This document shows positions 17,223-26,457 of a DNA stretch of 64,000 bases, piece by piece (position 1 is the first letter of the stretch; every line of letters starts with the position of its first letter). The position numbers were made by a program, and so were the translations under genes. The stretch lies in assembly GCA_036391875.1 (NCBI GenBank), contig DASVZA010000036.1, positions 1 through 64,000 on the forward strand, in the 5' to 3' direction. Under the pieces are notes generated by a model. The model worked only from the letters and a program-made list of their open reading frames with translations, did no database searches and had not been told where the DNA came from. This stretch comes from Parasulfuritortus sp036391875. Its GTDB lineage: Bacteria; Pseudomonadota; Gammaproteobacteria; Burkholderiales; Thiobacillaceae.

Positions 17223-17261
17223 CGTTTGTTCTTCCATCAAAACCAACATGAGGAAACACAG

Positions 17262-17828
17262 ATGAACAAGACCTTCTCCAACCCCGCCCCCCTGGGTCTG
17301 GCCGGCTTCGCCATGACCACCTGGCTGCTGAGCATGATCAATGCCGGCTGGTTCATCAACGACGGCGGCATGGACATGGTGCTGGCCGTCGCCCTGGCCT
17401 TCGGCGGCACCGCCCAGCTGTTGGCCGGTCTGATGGAGTTGCCGCGCGGCAACACCTTCGGCACGGTGGCGTTCTCCGCCTACGGCGCATTCTGGTGGTC
17501 GTTCGCCCTGTTCGTCCTGTTCCTGCACGACAAGGTGCCGGGTGCTTTCATCGGCTGGTATCTGTTCCTCTGGGGCGTGTTCACCAGCTACATGTGGATT
17601 GCTTCGTGGCGCAAGGCCAAGGCCCTGCAGGCCATTTTCGGGGTCCTGCTGGTCACCTTCTTCCTGCTCGCCGCCCACGCCTGGACCGGCATGGACATGC
17701 TGCAGGAGCTGGGCGGCTACTGCGGCCTGATCACCGCCGTGCTGGCCTTCTACCTGTCGGCCGCCGAGGTCATCAACGAGTCTTTCGGCAAGGAAGTGCT
17801 GCCGATCGGCGCTCCGGTCGCCGCCTGA
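17262..17828 (+). CDS. GPR1/FUN34/YaaH-family acetate/succinate transporter, 188 aa
   Basis: The N-terminal signature NPAPLGLAGFAMTTWLLS is diagnostic of the AceTr family (E. coli SatP, yeast Ady2). Members are hexameric channels that move acetate or succinate with protons. Six hydrophobic helices fill the remaining 170 residues. AGGAAAC lies 9 bases before the ATG. The gene is a single unit with terminators on both sides. It suggests use of acetate, in line with a heterotrophic or mixotrophic life, but the exact substrate is not proven by sequence. Confidence 0.85.
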   Translation: MNKTFSNPAPLGLAGFAMTTWLLSMINAGWFINDGGMDMVLAVALAFGGTAQLLAGLMELPRGNTFGTVAFSAYGAFWWSFALFVLFLHDKVPGAFIGWYLFLWGVFTSYMWIASWRKAKALQAIFGVLLVTFFLLAAHAWTGMDMLQELGGYCGLITAVLAFYLSAAEVINESFGKEVLPIGAPVAA

Positions 17829-17843
17829 TGCCGTAACCTGGAT

Positions 17844-17870
17844 GGCCGGACCGACCCGGTCCGGCCTTTT
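17844..17870 (+). terminator. Rho-independent terminator
   Basis: GGCCGGACC at 17844-17852 and GGTCCGGCC at 17858-17866 form a perfect 9-bp stem with a 5-base loop followed by TTTT. It ends the acetate-transporter-family gene. Confidence 0.85.
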
Positions 17871-18008
17871 CTCCGGCGGGGCATCGCCCCTCCGTCCCGC
17901 CTTCCCAGGCCCGATTCACCCTGCACCTGCTCCGAACCGCGGCAACCAAGGCTTCGCCGGCCGGCGATAGCGACTATCATTGGCCGTCCCGTTGTCCATT
18001 CCGCATTC

Positions 18009-19337
18009 ATGTTCGAAGACGAATCCTCCCCCCGCGTCCTGTCCGTTTCGGAACTCAACCGCCTGGCCCGCCTGGCGGTCGAACGCGCCCTGCCCGTCGC
18101 CTGGATCGGCGGCGAGATCTCCAACCTGACCCGGGCACCGTCCGGACACTGGTATTTCACGCTCAAGGACAGCGGCGCCGCAGTGCGCTGCGCCATGTTC
18201 CGCAACCGCAACCAGTTCCTCGACTGGCGGCCGGAGAACGGCATGCAGGTGGAGGTGCGCGCCCAGGCGACCCTGTACGAGGCGCGCGGCGAATTCCAAC
18301 TCAGCGTCGAGGCGATGCGCCGGGCCGGCCTGGGCGCCCTGTTCGAAGCCTTCCAGCGCCTGAAGGAGAAACTGGGGAAGGAAGGCCTGTTCGACCCGGC
18401 CCGCAAACGGCCCCTCCCGCCCCAACCGAACTGCATCGGGGTGGTGACCTCGCCCCGCGCCGCCGCCTTGCGCGACGTGCTGACCACGCTGCGCCGGCGC
18501 TGGCCGCTGGCCCGGGTGGTGCTCTACCCGACCCTGGTCCAGGGCACCGGCGCGGCCGAGCAGATCGCTGCCGCCATCGCAACGGCAGGCGCGCGGCGCG
18601 AATGCGACGTGCTGCTGGTGGTCCGCGGCGGCGGCAGCATCGAGGACCTGTGGGCCTTCAACGAGGAAGCGGTGGCCCGCGCCATCGCCGCCAGCCCGAT
18701 GCCGGTGGTGTCCGGCGTCGGCCACGAGACCGACTTCACCATCGCCGATTTCGCCGCCGATCTACGCGCGCCGACGCCGACCGGCGCGGTGCAGCTGGCC
18801 ACGCCGGACCAGGCGGAACTGCTGCACCGCCTGGTCCGTTCCAGCCGGACTCTGCGTTCGGACATGCGTCGGCGCCTGGACTTCCTCGGCCAGCGCCTGG
18901 ACGGCCTGGGCCGCGCCCTGCAACATCCGCGCGCCCGGCTCGACGGCCAGGCGCGCCACCTCGCCCACCTGACCCAGCGTCTGGTATTGGCCAACCAGTC
19001 CGGTCTGGCCCGCCGGCGCCTGCAACTCGAACGGCTGGCCGACCGGCTGACGACCGGCGCTCCGCGGCCCGGACTCGGCCTGGCGCGCATGGCGGAGTTG
19101 CAGCGCCGTCTGGCTTATCTATGCCAGGCCGATCTCCAGCGCCGTCGGGAAAAACTGGCTTCGCTGCTGTCCCAGCTCTCCCATCTGAACCCGCAGGCCG
19201 TCCTGGAGCGCGGCTACGGCATCGTCCGCAACGCCGACGGCGACATCCTGCGCGACAGCAGCCAGGTGACGGCCGGCGCGGAAATCGCTGTCACCCTGGC
19301 GAAGGGCGAACTGAACGCCCGGGTATTCGAGAAATAG
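18009..19337 (+). CDS. xseA: Exodeoxyribonuclease VII large subunit
   Basis: XseA with XseB degrades single-stranded DNA in both directions. The N-terminal OB-fold is visible (VAWIGGEISNLTRAPSGHWYFTLKD). The catalytic domain carries IGVVTSPRAAALRDVL and the conserved VVRGGGSIEDLWAFN, HETDFTIADFAADLRAPTP segments. A coiled-coil region and the closing LNPQAVLERGYGIVRN complete it. At 442 residues it is full length. The small subunit gene is not in this window. It precedes the FimV-like gene by about 100 bases. Confidence 0.96.
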   Translation: MFEDESSPRVLSVSELNRLARLAVERALPVAWIGGEISNLTRAPSGHWYFTLKDSGAAVRCAMFRNRNQFLDWRPENGMQVEVRAQATLYEARGEFQLSVEAMRRAGLGALFEAFQRLKEKLGKEGLFDPARKRPLPPQPNCIGVVTSPRAAALRDVLTTLRRRWPLARVVLYPTLVQGTGAAEQIAAAIATAGARRECDVLLVVRGGGSIEDLWAFNEEAVARAIAASPMPVVSGVGHETDFTIADFAADLRAPTPTGAVQLATPDQAELLHRLVRSSRTLRSDMRRRLDFLGQRLDGLGRALQHPRARLDGQARHLAHLTQRLVLANQSGLARRRLQLERLADRLTTGAPRPGLGLARMAELQRRLAYLCQADLQRRREKLASLLSQLSHLNPQAVLERGYGIVRNADGDILRDSSQVTAGAEIAVTLAKGELNARVFEK

Positions 19338-19441
19338 GCCGGCCGATCTGCCGCAGACCGGGCACGCCGCCCAGTGCCTGGACAAATCGCCCTGCTGCGC
19401 TAAGATTCGGCGAGAATTATCAGAACAAGCAACGGAAAAAC

Positions 19442-21148
19442 ATGCTCTACCGCCTCCTGATGGCTGCATTGCTATTCAATTTTGGCGCCCCGGCCTTGGC
19501 CATGAGCATTGGCAATCTGACTGTCGCCAGCAACCTGGGCGAACCGCTCCGGGTCCGTATCGCAATCACCCTGGACGAAGGCACCCTGCCCGACGACGGC
19601 TGTTTCACTCTCGCAGGGCCCGGCAGCCACGAGGCGCCGCTCAGGAACGCCCACCTGGGCCTGATCAGCATCAACGGCCAACGCTACATCAGCATCCACA
19701 CGCTCAATCCGGTCAACGACCCGATCGTCGACCTGAGCCTGCGGGCGGAAGGCTGCGGGCCGACCATGCAGAAGGATTTCGTCATCCTGCTGTCGCCCAA
19801 AGACATGGGCGCCGACGTCCCGCCGATGGCCATCGCGCCGCCGGTCGTCGAGCCGGCCGCCGCCAAACCGGTTTCGCAGGCGGTCCATTCCGGACATCGC
19901 GCCCAGGCGCACCACAGCACGATCGGCAAATCGCGCCACAAGGCCGTACGGCACCACCGGCACGACATCCTGCCGCCCGGCAACTTCACCTTGCGCCTGG
20001 ATTATTCGTTCAATTCGCTGCAACGCTATGCCGACCAGATCGCCAAGGAACGGCAGCAGGCCCTGAACGGCAAGCCGGCCATCCCGACACCCGCCGGGCA
20101 GGGCGACAAGCTGGTGCTGGGATCGGACATTCCGCCTCCGCTGCCCGGCCACGACGCGGCCGGACAGCCGGCCCAGCTACCCCAGGCCACAGGCGTGACC
20201 ACGCAACGTGCCGAGTCCGGCGGCGGCCCTGCCATGCCGAGCCGGCACGGCGTCGGCAACGGCCCGTTGCCGTCGGCGATCGCCCCCACCCGTGCTACGG
20301 CATCGTCCTGGCTGATCACGTCGTTCAGCATGATCCTGCTGCTGATCGCGCTGCTGCTCCTGCTCGCCCTGTTGATCGCACTGTGGCTGAAATGGCGCCC
20401 GCAACCGGCCAACCGTACTCCGGAACGGATCGCCGCCGACCTGAACACGCTCATGCCGCCCAACCCGGTGGCGCCCCAGCCTCGCTCCACGGTGCACGAC
20501 CTGCCGCCCATGGAACACGATTTCGGCCAGGCGAAGCCGGAAACCCGCCACCCCCTGGCCGCGACTTTCGAGCCTGAATCGGCCTGGGCCCGACAGCCGC
20601 CCGCCGTGCCGATCGACACCCCGGTCGCTACACCCCAGCTGGCGCCGATGAACGACTTCACCATGGAGCAATTCGACACGGCCGACCACGTGCTGGAACT
20701 GGCCGAGGTCATGCTGGCCTTCGGCCGCAGCAACCAGGCCATCGAGACCCTGAGTCAATACATCGAGAACCATCCGAACCAGGCTGTCGAACCCTGGGTC
20801 AAACTGCTCGACCTCTATCACGCGTCCAACCTGCGCGACGAATTCGAGGCCCTGGCGGCGGATCTGCACAAGCGCTTCAACGTGATCCTCGCCGACTGGA
20901 ACGATTACGCCGCATCGCCCGATGCCAATACCCTGACCCTCGAAGCGCTGCCCCACATCATGGACCGACTGACATCCTGTTGGGGCACCCAGGCCTGTCT
21001 CGAATACCTCGAAAAGCTCCTTGCCGACAACCGCGGCGGCCAGCGGCTCGGCTTCTCGTTGCCGTTCGTTCGCGATATTCTCCAGTTGCGGGACATCCTG
21101 AAGTTGATCGCCCCGAACCCATACCGTGATTCACTGACATCTTATTAA
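19442..21148 (+). CDS. FimV/TspA-like type IV pilus assembly protein, 568 aa
   Basis: After a signal peptide (cleavage near ALA, residue 20) comes the FimV N-terminal domain (IGNLTVASNLGEPLRVRI) found in FimV and TspA. A long low-complexity periplasmic part follows, then one membrane helix (about 298-320). The cytoplasmic tail ends in a TPR-type module (LELAEVMLAFGRSNQAIETL). FimV proteins bind peptidoglycan and recruit pilus and chemosensory partners to the pole. It is shorter than Pseudomonas FimV and shows no clear LysM motif. The HDOD gene follows after 8 bases, suggesting a joint role. Confidence 0.8.
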   Translation: MLYRLLMAALLFNFGAPALAMSIGNLTVASNLGEPLRVRIAITLDEGTLPDDGCFTLAGPGSHEAPLRNAHLGLISINGQRYISIHTLNPVNDPIVDLSLRAEGCGPTMQKDFVILLSPKDMGADVPPMAIAPPVVEPAAAKPVSQAVHSGHRAQAHHSTIGKSRHKAVRHHRHDILPPGNFTLRLDYSFNSLQRYADQIAKERQQALNGKPAIPTPAGQGDKLVLGSDIPPPLPGHDAAGQPAQLPQATGVTTQRAESGGGPAMPSRHGVGNGPLPSAIAPTRATASSWLITSFSMILLLIALLLLLALLIALWLKWRPQPANRTPERIAADLNTLMPPNPVAPQPRSTVHDLPPMEHDFGQAKPETRHPLAATFEPESAWARQPPAVPIDTPVATPQLAPMNDFTMEQFDTADHVLELAEVMLAFGRSNQAIETLSQYIENHPNQAVEPWVKLLDLYHASNLRDEFEALAADLHKRFNVILADWNDYAASPDANTLTLEALPHIMDRLTSCWGTQACLEYLEKLLADNRGGQRLGFSLPFVRDILQLRDILKLIAPNPYRDSLTSY

Positions 21149-21156
21149 GAAAGTTC

Positions 21157-21999
21157 ATGTTCAACGAAGTCGCCACCCGGCTTCTTGAGCGGATCGCACA
21201 GGAACTGTCGGCCCCGGACCTGGTGTTTCCCACCTCGTTCGATCTGACGATACGCGTGCAGGCCCTGCTCAAGGATCCGAACGTCTCGATCGAAAAACTG
21301 GCCGAGTCCATCCGTACCGAGCCGCTGATGAGCAGCAAGATCATCGCCTATGCCAATTCAGCCGCCCTGCGCGGCGTGGGCGGCGAGATCATGGACCTGC
21401 AGCCGGCCATCCTGCGGATCGGCCTCGACGCCGTGCGCACCGTGTCGTACAGCCTCGCGGTGGAGCAGATCATCCGCTCCAAGCACATGATGCCCTTCCA
21501 CGATTTGTCCAACGCCATCTGGGAGCATTCGCTGACCGTCGCCTCGATCGCCAAGCTGCTCGCCCGGAGGGTCAAGCTCAACCCGGAAAAGGCATTCTTC
21601 CTCGGCATGGTCCACGACCTGGGCGCCTTCTACCTGATCTTCCGCTGTGCCGAGGACCCCGCACTGGCCGCAGACCGGCCGCAATTGCTGGAGCTGGTGT
21701 TCGAATGGCACGACGGCATCGGTCATGCCCTGCTCTCGGCCATGGGGCAACCCGAGGACGTCGTCACCGCGGTCCAGGACCACGAGGCCACGGTAACGAT
21801 CGACAACCTCAACGGCTGGACCGCCCTGCTCGCCTGCGCCGACCAACTCAGTCAGCCGATATCGGATTGGGTGCCGGCCGAGTTGCGCGGGCGCAGGCCG
21901 CGCACGCTTGCAGAATCGCTGTTCTCGGAAACGGAACTGGCCGAAATCGAAACCTTGGCCCGGGAAAACCTGGCCGCTCTGCGCGCGGTGCTGTTCTAG
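21157..21999 (+). CDS. HDOD domain protein, 280 aa
   Basis: The HDOD core is visible: FPTSFDLTIRVQALLKDPNVSIEKLAESI, then AILRIGLDAVRTVSYSLAVEQ and FFLGMVHDLGAFYLIF. The HD-like MVHDLG and WHDGIGHALL motifs are partly kept, but the full metal-binding set of active HD hydrolases is not. A signalling role is likely. It is 8 bases after the FimV-like gene and converges on miaA. HDOD proteins are often tied to pilus motility and c-di-GMP control, which suits this neighbour. Confidence 0.85.
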   Translation: MFNEVATRLLERIAQELSAPDLVFPTSFDLTIRVQALLKDPNVSIEKLAESIRTEPLMSSKIIAYANSAALRGVGGEIMDLQPAILRIGLDAVRTVSYSLAVEQIIRSKHMMPFHDLSNAIWEHSLTVASIAKLLARRVKLNPEKAFFLGMVHDLGAFYLIFRCAEDPALAADRPQLLELVFEWHDGIGHALLSAMGQPEDVVTAVQDHEATVTIDNLNGWTALLACADQLSQPISDWVPAELRGRRPRTLAESLFSETELAEIETLARENLAALRAVLF

Positions 22000-22006
22000 G
22001 GCGGGT

Positions 22007-22963
22007 TCACACGCCTGGGCCCTTCAGGCGTTCCGCCAGCCAGGCGGACACGTCGTCCGCCAGACCCGGCCGCAGGCAATCGAACTCAGTGGCGCCCTGC
22101 CAGCTCCGCAGCCAGGTGATCTGGCGCTTGGCCAGCTGCCGGGTGGCCGCGGCCCCGGTCTCGTACAGCTCGTCCTCGTCGATCTCGCCATCCAGGAAAC
22201 GCCAGGCCTGGCGATAACCGACGCAGCGCATGGCCGGCATCTCCGGCTCGAGCCGGTAGCGGGCGCGCAGCGCCCTGACCTCGTCGACGAAGCCGGCCGC
22301 CAGCATGGCCCGGAACCGGGTGTTGATGCGCTCGTGCAACCGGGCGCGGTCGGAAGGCAGCAGGGCGATCTCGATCAGCCGATACGGCAGCGGACTGTCC
22401 CGGCCGGCCGAAAACAGCTCGGACATCGGCCGCCCGGCCAGCCGGCAGACCTCCAGCGCCCGCTCGATGCGCTGCACGTCGGAGGGTCGGATGCGAGCGG
22501 CGGAGGCCGGGTCCAGCCGGGCCAGTTCGGCGTGCAGCGCCGGCCAGCCGTCGCGGGCGGCGCGCGCCTCCAGTTCCGCCCGGATGGCGGGATCGGCCTT
22601 GGGCAGATCATCCAGCCCATCTTTCAGGGCCTTGAAATAAAGCATGGTGCCGCCCACCAGCAGCGGCACCCGGCCGCGGCCGACGATGTCGGCCATGAGC
22701 GCCAGGGCGTCATCCCGGAAGCGGCCGGCGGAATAGCCCTCGGGCGGATCGACCACGTCGATCAGGTGATGCGGACAGGCCGCCAGCGTGGCGGCATCCG
22801 GCTTGGCGGTGCCGATGTCCATGTCCCGGTAGACCAGGGCCGAATCGACGCTGACGACCTCGCACGGGAAACGCGCCGCCAGGGCCACCGCCAGGTCGGT
22901 CTTGCCGCAGGCCGTCGGGCCCATCAGGAAGACCACGGGCGGGAGGCGTTCCGGTGCCGGCAT
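22007..22963 (-). CDS. miaA: tRNA dimethylallyltransferase
   Basis: MiaA transfers a dimethylallyl group from DMAPP to A37 of tRNAs reading UNN codons. The P-loop is MGPTACGKTDLAVALA at residues 14-29. SVDSALVYRDMDIGTAKP and the ideal HHLIDVVDP follow, and RCVGYRQAW lies near the C-terminus. At 318 residues it is full length. The start is 4 bases after the stop of the S24-domain gene, so mutL, S24 and miaA are one operon; mutL-miaA pairing is common in Proteobacteria. Confidence 0.97.
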   Translation of the reverse strand: MPAPERLPPVVFLMGPTACGKTDLAVALAARFPCEVVSVDSALVYRDMDIGTAKPDAATLAACPHHLIDVVDPPEGYSAGRFRDDALALMADIVGRGRVPLLVGGTMLYFKALKDGLDDLPKADPAIRAELEARAARDGWPALHAELARLDPASAARIRPSDVQRIERALEVCRLAGRPMSELFSAGRDSPLPYRLIEIALLPSDRARLHERINTRFRAMLAAGFVDEVRALRARYRLEPEMPAMRCVGYRQAWRFLDGEIDEDELYETGAAATRQLAKRQITWLRSWQGATEFDCLRPGLADDVSAWLAERLKGPGV

Positions 22964-22967
22964 CGGA

Positions 22968-23351
22968 TCAGTCGTAGCGCTTCGCTTCCTTGCGCCGGCC
23001 CGGCTTCTTTTTCAGCACCACCACGCCCTTCACCACCGCCTTGAGGTCGTCGACCGGGATGTTGGGATAGAGCGGGTTGAGCGGCTTCAGCATCCAGCCT
23101 TCCTCGTGCTTGACCAGTTGCCGGAAGATGTACTCGTCGTTGGCCCAGGCCACGACATAGGCGCCGTCCTTGGCGATGCCCTCGGGCTCGACCACGATCA
23201 CCTCGCCCTCGATGAACTCGGGCTGCATCGAATCGCCCAGCACCATCAGGGCATAGGGTTCGCCGCCGGCACAGGCGGAGGCGACCAGGTCGTCCTCGAC
23301 GCTTTTCGGCGCCGGATTGACCGGAATGGGGAAGGGTTTCGGTTCGCTCAT
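22968..23351 (-). CDS. S24-type (LexA/CI C-terminal-like) domain protein, 127 aa
   Basis: The protein is a lone peptidase S24 fold with no helix-turn-helix domain. Ser41 in LGDSMQPEF is the nucleophile position, as in LexA and lambda CI. The segment EYIFRQL aligns with lambda CI EFTFKKL, which places Arg77 where the catalytic Lys should be. The following KPLNPLYPNIP also matches the CI LQPLNPQYPMIP segment. Self-cleavage is therefore doubtful. It sits between mutL and miaA with gaps of 0 and 4 bases. A role in the SOS or mismatch-repair response is possible but unproven. Confidence 0.75.
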   Translation of the reverse strand: MSEPKPFPIPVNPAPKSVEDDLVASACAGGEPYALMVLGDSMQPEFIEGEVIVVEPEGIAKDGAYVVAWANDEYIFRQLVKHEEGWMLKPLNPLYPNIPVDDLKAVVKGVVVLKKKPGRRKEAKRYD

Positions 23352-25151
23352 CTATTTTCCTCGCATGAACATTCGGTCCAGGTCGGCCAGGCTCAGTTGG
23401 AACCAGGTCGGTCGGCCGTGATTGCATTGATCGGCCCGCTCGGTGCGTTCCATGTCGCGCAGCAGGGCATTCATTTCCGGCAGGGTCAGCTTGCGGTTGG
23501 CGCGCACCGCCCCATGGCAGGCCAGGGTAGCCAGCAGTTCGTTGCGCCGCCCGGCCAGGGCCTCGCTGGCGCCGAACTCGCGGATGTCCTTGAGGACCTC
23601 ACGCGCCAGTTGTTCGACATCGGCCCGGGCCAGCATGGCCGGCACCGCCCGCACCGCCAGGTGGGTGGGCGAGGCGGCGCTGATCTCGAAGCCCATGGCG
23701 GCCAGCGCGCCGTGATGTTCCGTGGCGGTCGCCATCTCCAGGCTGGTGGCCTGGAACACCAACGGGATCAGCAGCGGCTGGGCCGCCAGGCGGTCCTCGT
23801 CCATGGCCGACTTGAGGCCTTCGTACAGGATACGCTCATGGGCGGCGTGCATGTCCACCACCACCAGCCCCTTGTCGTTCTCGGCCAGGACGTAGATGCC
23901 GGCCACCTGGCCCAGGGCGTAGCCGAGCGGCGGCAGGCCTCCCGGCGCTGCATCGGCCTGCAACTCGGCACCGGACTCCAACGCGGGGCGATCGGCCAGG
24001 GCCTCGGCCACCATGCCGTAATAGGCCGCGGGCTCGGCCACGCGCAACGGCATGGCCTGCTGCGACCAGGTGCCGGCGGTGCCCAACGGCACGCGCGTCT
24101 GGGCGAAGGGCAGCGGCGAAGCGGGCGCGGCACCCGCCGCTGCCGGGATCTCGTCGGCCGTCGGCGCAGTCCGGCCCAGCGCCCGCTCCAGGACGTGGAA
24201 GACGAACTGGTGCACGGCCTGCGCCTGGCGGAAACGGACCTCGGTCTTGGCCGGATGGACGTTGACGTCGACCTGCTCCGGCGGCAGTTCCAGGTACAGG
24301 ACATAGGCCGGGTGGCGGTCGTAGTGCAGGATGTCGCGATAGGCCTCGCGCACCGCGTGGCTGAGCAGCTTGTCGCGCACGAAACGGCCGTTGACGAACA
24401 GGTACTGGGCGTCGCGCCCCGAGCGGCTGTAGGCGGGCAGGCCGGCCAGGCCGGAGAAACGCAGGCCGCCGGCGGCCTCGTCCACCGCCCGGGCCGCTGC
24501 CTCGAACTCGTCGCCGAGCAGGGCCACGGCGCGGGCCGTGATCTCCTGGGCCGGCAGGCGCCAGGCGACGCGGCCGTTGTGGCGCAGCTCGAAGGTCACG
24601 TCCGGCCGGGCCAAGGCGGCGCGGCGCATGGCCTCCTCGCAGTGGCCGTACTCGGTGGCCGGAGTACGCATGAACTTGCGCCGGGCCGGGGTGTTGAAGA
24701 ACAGGTCGCGCACCTCGACCACGGTGCCCTTGTTCAGGGCGGCCGGTTCGGTCGCGGTCAGCGCGCCGTCCTGGGCGCCGATCCGCCAGGCGTGGTCGGT
24801 GCCGCCGGCCCGGCTGGTGAGTGTGACCCGGGCCACGGCGGCGATGCTGGCCAGGGCCTCGCCCCGGAAACCGAGGCTGGCGACCGATTCCAGTTCGGCC
24901 AGACTGGCGATCTTGCTGGTGGCATGGCGGGCCAGGGCGTTGCTCAAATCACCGGAATCGATGCCGACGCCGTCGTCGGCCACCCGGATCAACTTGATGC
25001 CGCCCTCCTCCAGGTCGACCCGGATCTCGCGGCTGCCGGCATCGAGGCTGTTCTCGACCAGTTCCTTGAGGGCCGAGGCGGGACGTTCCACCACCTCGCC
25101 GGCGGCGATCTGGGAGATGAGCAGGTCGGGCAAAAACTGAATTTTCGACAT
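23352..25151 (-). CDS. mutL: DNA mismatch repair protein MutL
   Basis: MutL links MutS mismatch recognition to strand removal. The GHKL ATPase motifs are clear: LVENSLDAGS, VADDGVGID and GFRGEALASI. A Pro/Ala-rich linker (about 330-400) leads to the C-terminal dimerisation domain. That domain holds DMHAAHERILYE, which fits the endonuclease motif DQHA(X2)E(X4)E except for Met at the Gln position, so this MutL is probably a nicking enzyme. The protein has 599 residues. First gene of the mutL operon, divergent from the DUF6776-like gene with 51 bases between. Confidence 0.97.
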   Translation of the reverse strand: MSKIQFLPDLLISQIAAGEVVERPASALKELVENSLDAGSREIRVDLEEGGIKLIRVADDGVGIDSGDLSNALARHATSKIASLAELESVASLGFRGEALASIAAVARVTLTSRAGGTDHAWRIGAQDGALTATEPAALNKGTVVEVRDLFFNTPARRKFMRTPATEYGHCEEAMRRAALARPDVTFELRHNGRVAWRLPAQEITARAVALLGDEFEAAARAVDEAAGGLRFSGLAGLPAYSRSGRDAQYLFVNGRFVRDKLLSHAVREAYRDILHYDRHPAYVLYLELPPEQVDVNVHPAKTEVRFRQAQAVHQFVFHVLERALGRTAPTADEIPAAAGAAPASPLPFAQTRVPLGTAGTWSQQAMPLRVAEPAAYYGMVAEALADRPALESGAELQADAAPGGLPPLGYALGQVAGIYVLAENDKGLVVVDMHAAHERILYEGLKSAMDEDRLAAQPLLIPLVFQATSLEMATATEHHGALAAMGFEISAASPTHLAVRAVPAMLARADVEQLAREVLKDIREFGASEALAGRRNELLATLACHGAVRANRKLTLPEMNALLRDMERTERADQCNHGRPTWFQLSLADLDRMFMRGK

Positions 25152-25202
25152 CCGGTCATTTTACCCCGTCACCGTCGCCGCTCGTCGTCGTAAAATGGCC
25201 CT

Positions 25203-25982
25203 ATGCCGATCAAGCACTTTCTAGCCCGTACCGCGGCTCGGCGGGATAAACAGCGCTCGCTGCGCAGGCGTGGCCAGACGGCCATCGTCCCCCGTGTGAT
25301 CATCAGCCGGCCGGCATCCTGGCGGCGGCGACTCCTGCTGGGAAGCGCCCTGGTCCTGGCCGCCGGCGCCACCGGGTTCGGCCTCTATATCGCCGGTCAG
25401 TTGTCCGCCGGCTACGACAGCCTGCACAGTGCCGGCCGGATCCGCGACCTGGCGGCGGAAAACGCCCGGCTCGAAGCCAGCAACGCCAAGCTGACCGGGG
25501 CCTACAACGCGACCACCACCCAGTTGGACATCGAACGCGGTGCCCGCAAGACGCTGGAAATACAGGTCCACAAACTGGAGGACGAGCGCAGCCGGCTCAA
25601 CCGCGACCTGGCCCTGTTCGACAACCTGTTTCCCACCGCCAAGCAGAACAATCTGCCCGCCATCCGCAGCTTTCGCATCGAGCAGGTGGTCGCCTCGGCC
25701 ACACCCGCCACCTGGCGTTACCGCGTCCTGGTCATGCGCGACGCCCAGGCCCAGGGCAGCTTCGCCGGCGAGTTCCAACTCCTGGTCAGCTACCGCCTGA
25801 ACGGCCAGGAGATACAGGCCCAGACTCCGGCCACCGGGAAGGTCTCCGAACCGCTGCAATTCCAGCATTACCGGCGCGTCGAAGGCCGGTTCCAGGTACC
25901 CCCGGGTGCGGTAATTGTTGGCGCGACCACCCGAGTTGTGGAAAATGGCAGGCTCATTGCGGAGTCGGTGTTCCGTCCCTAG
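25203..25982 (+). CDS. DUF6776-like single-pass membrane protein with coiled coil, 259 aa
   Basis: A basic cytoplasmic N-terminus (about 1-42) is followed by one membrane helix (LLLGSALVLAAGATGFGLYIAG). A coiled coil (about 78-132) and a C-terminal periplasmic beta domain with FRIEQVVASATPATWRYRVLVMR follow. This layout matches the DUF6776 family of unknown function found in Beta- and Gammaproteobacteria. It lies 44 bases before the bactofilin gene and is probably co-transcribed, suggesting a link to cell-envelope shape. The family name is from memory of the pattern. Confidence 0.65.
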   Translation: MPIKHFLARTAARRDKQRSLRRRGQTAIVPRVIISRPASWRRRLLLGSALVLAAGATGFGLYIAGQLSAGYDSLHSAGRIRDLAAENARLEASNAKLTGAYNATTTQLDIERGARKTLEIQVHKLEDERSRLNRDLALFDNLFPTAKQNNLPAIRSFRIEQVVASATPATWRYRVLVMRDAQAQGSFAGEFQLLVSYRLNGQEIQAQTPATGKVSEPLQFQHYRRVEGRFQVPPGAVIVGATTRVVENGRLIAESVFRP

Positions 25983-26026
25983 ACTCCCCCGAAGTGATTG
26001 AGGACTCCTTGAAAAGGGTAAGCACC

Positions 26027-26431
26027 ATGTTCGGCAAAAAGCACGGCAAGACCACGCCAGGCAACATCGACTGCCTGATCAGCGCCAAGACCAAGGTCGA
26101 GGGCAACATCCATTTCGAAGGCGGCCTGCGGGTCGACGGCCATATCCAAGGCAACCTGACCGGCAACGCTGCCAGCACTCTTATCGTCAGCGACCAGGCC
26201 CGGCTGGAAGGCGAGGTCCGCGCCTCCCTCGCGGTCATCAACGGCACCGTCAAGGGCAGCGTCCACACGACAGAACGGCTGGAGCTGCAATCCAAGGCCC
26301 GCATCACCGGCGACGTGCATTACCGCACCCTGGAAATGCATCCCGGCGCCGTGGTGGAAGGCCGCCTGGTGCACCAAGGCGAAGAAGAGACGGTGGTACC
26401 GCTCAAGAAGAATCAGGCCTCAGCCGGATAA
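26027..26431 (+). CDS. Bactofilin, 134 aa
   Basis: Bactofilins are polymer-forming cytoskeletal proteins with a right-handed beta helix. The repeat pattern is visible through the middle: VEGNIHFEGGLRVDGHIQGN, LIVSDQARLEGEVRA and VINGTVKGSVH, with Gly and hydrophobic residues every few positions. Short disordered ends flank the core. AAGGG stands 8 bases before the ATG at 26027; an ATG at 25994 in the same frame lacks such a site. The M23 peptidase gene follows within 26 bases, a pairing known to set local cell-wall shape. Confidence 0.9.
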   Translation: MFGKKHGKTTPGNIDCLISAKTKVEGNIHFEGGLRVDGHIQGNLTGNAASTLIVSDQARLEGEVRASLAVINGTVKGSVHTTERLELQSKARITGDVHYRTLEMHPGAVVEGRLVHQGEEETVVPLKKNQASAG

Positions 26432-26457
26432 CCAGGCGCCAGAGGAGGACCGTCAAG

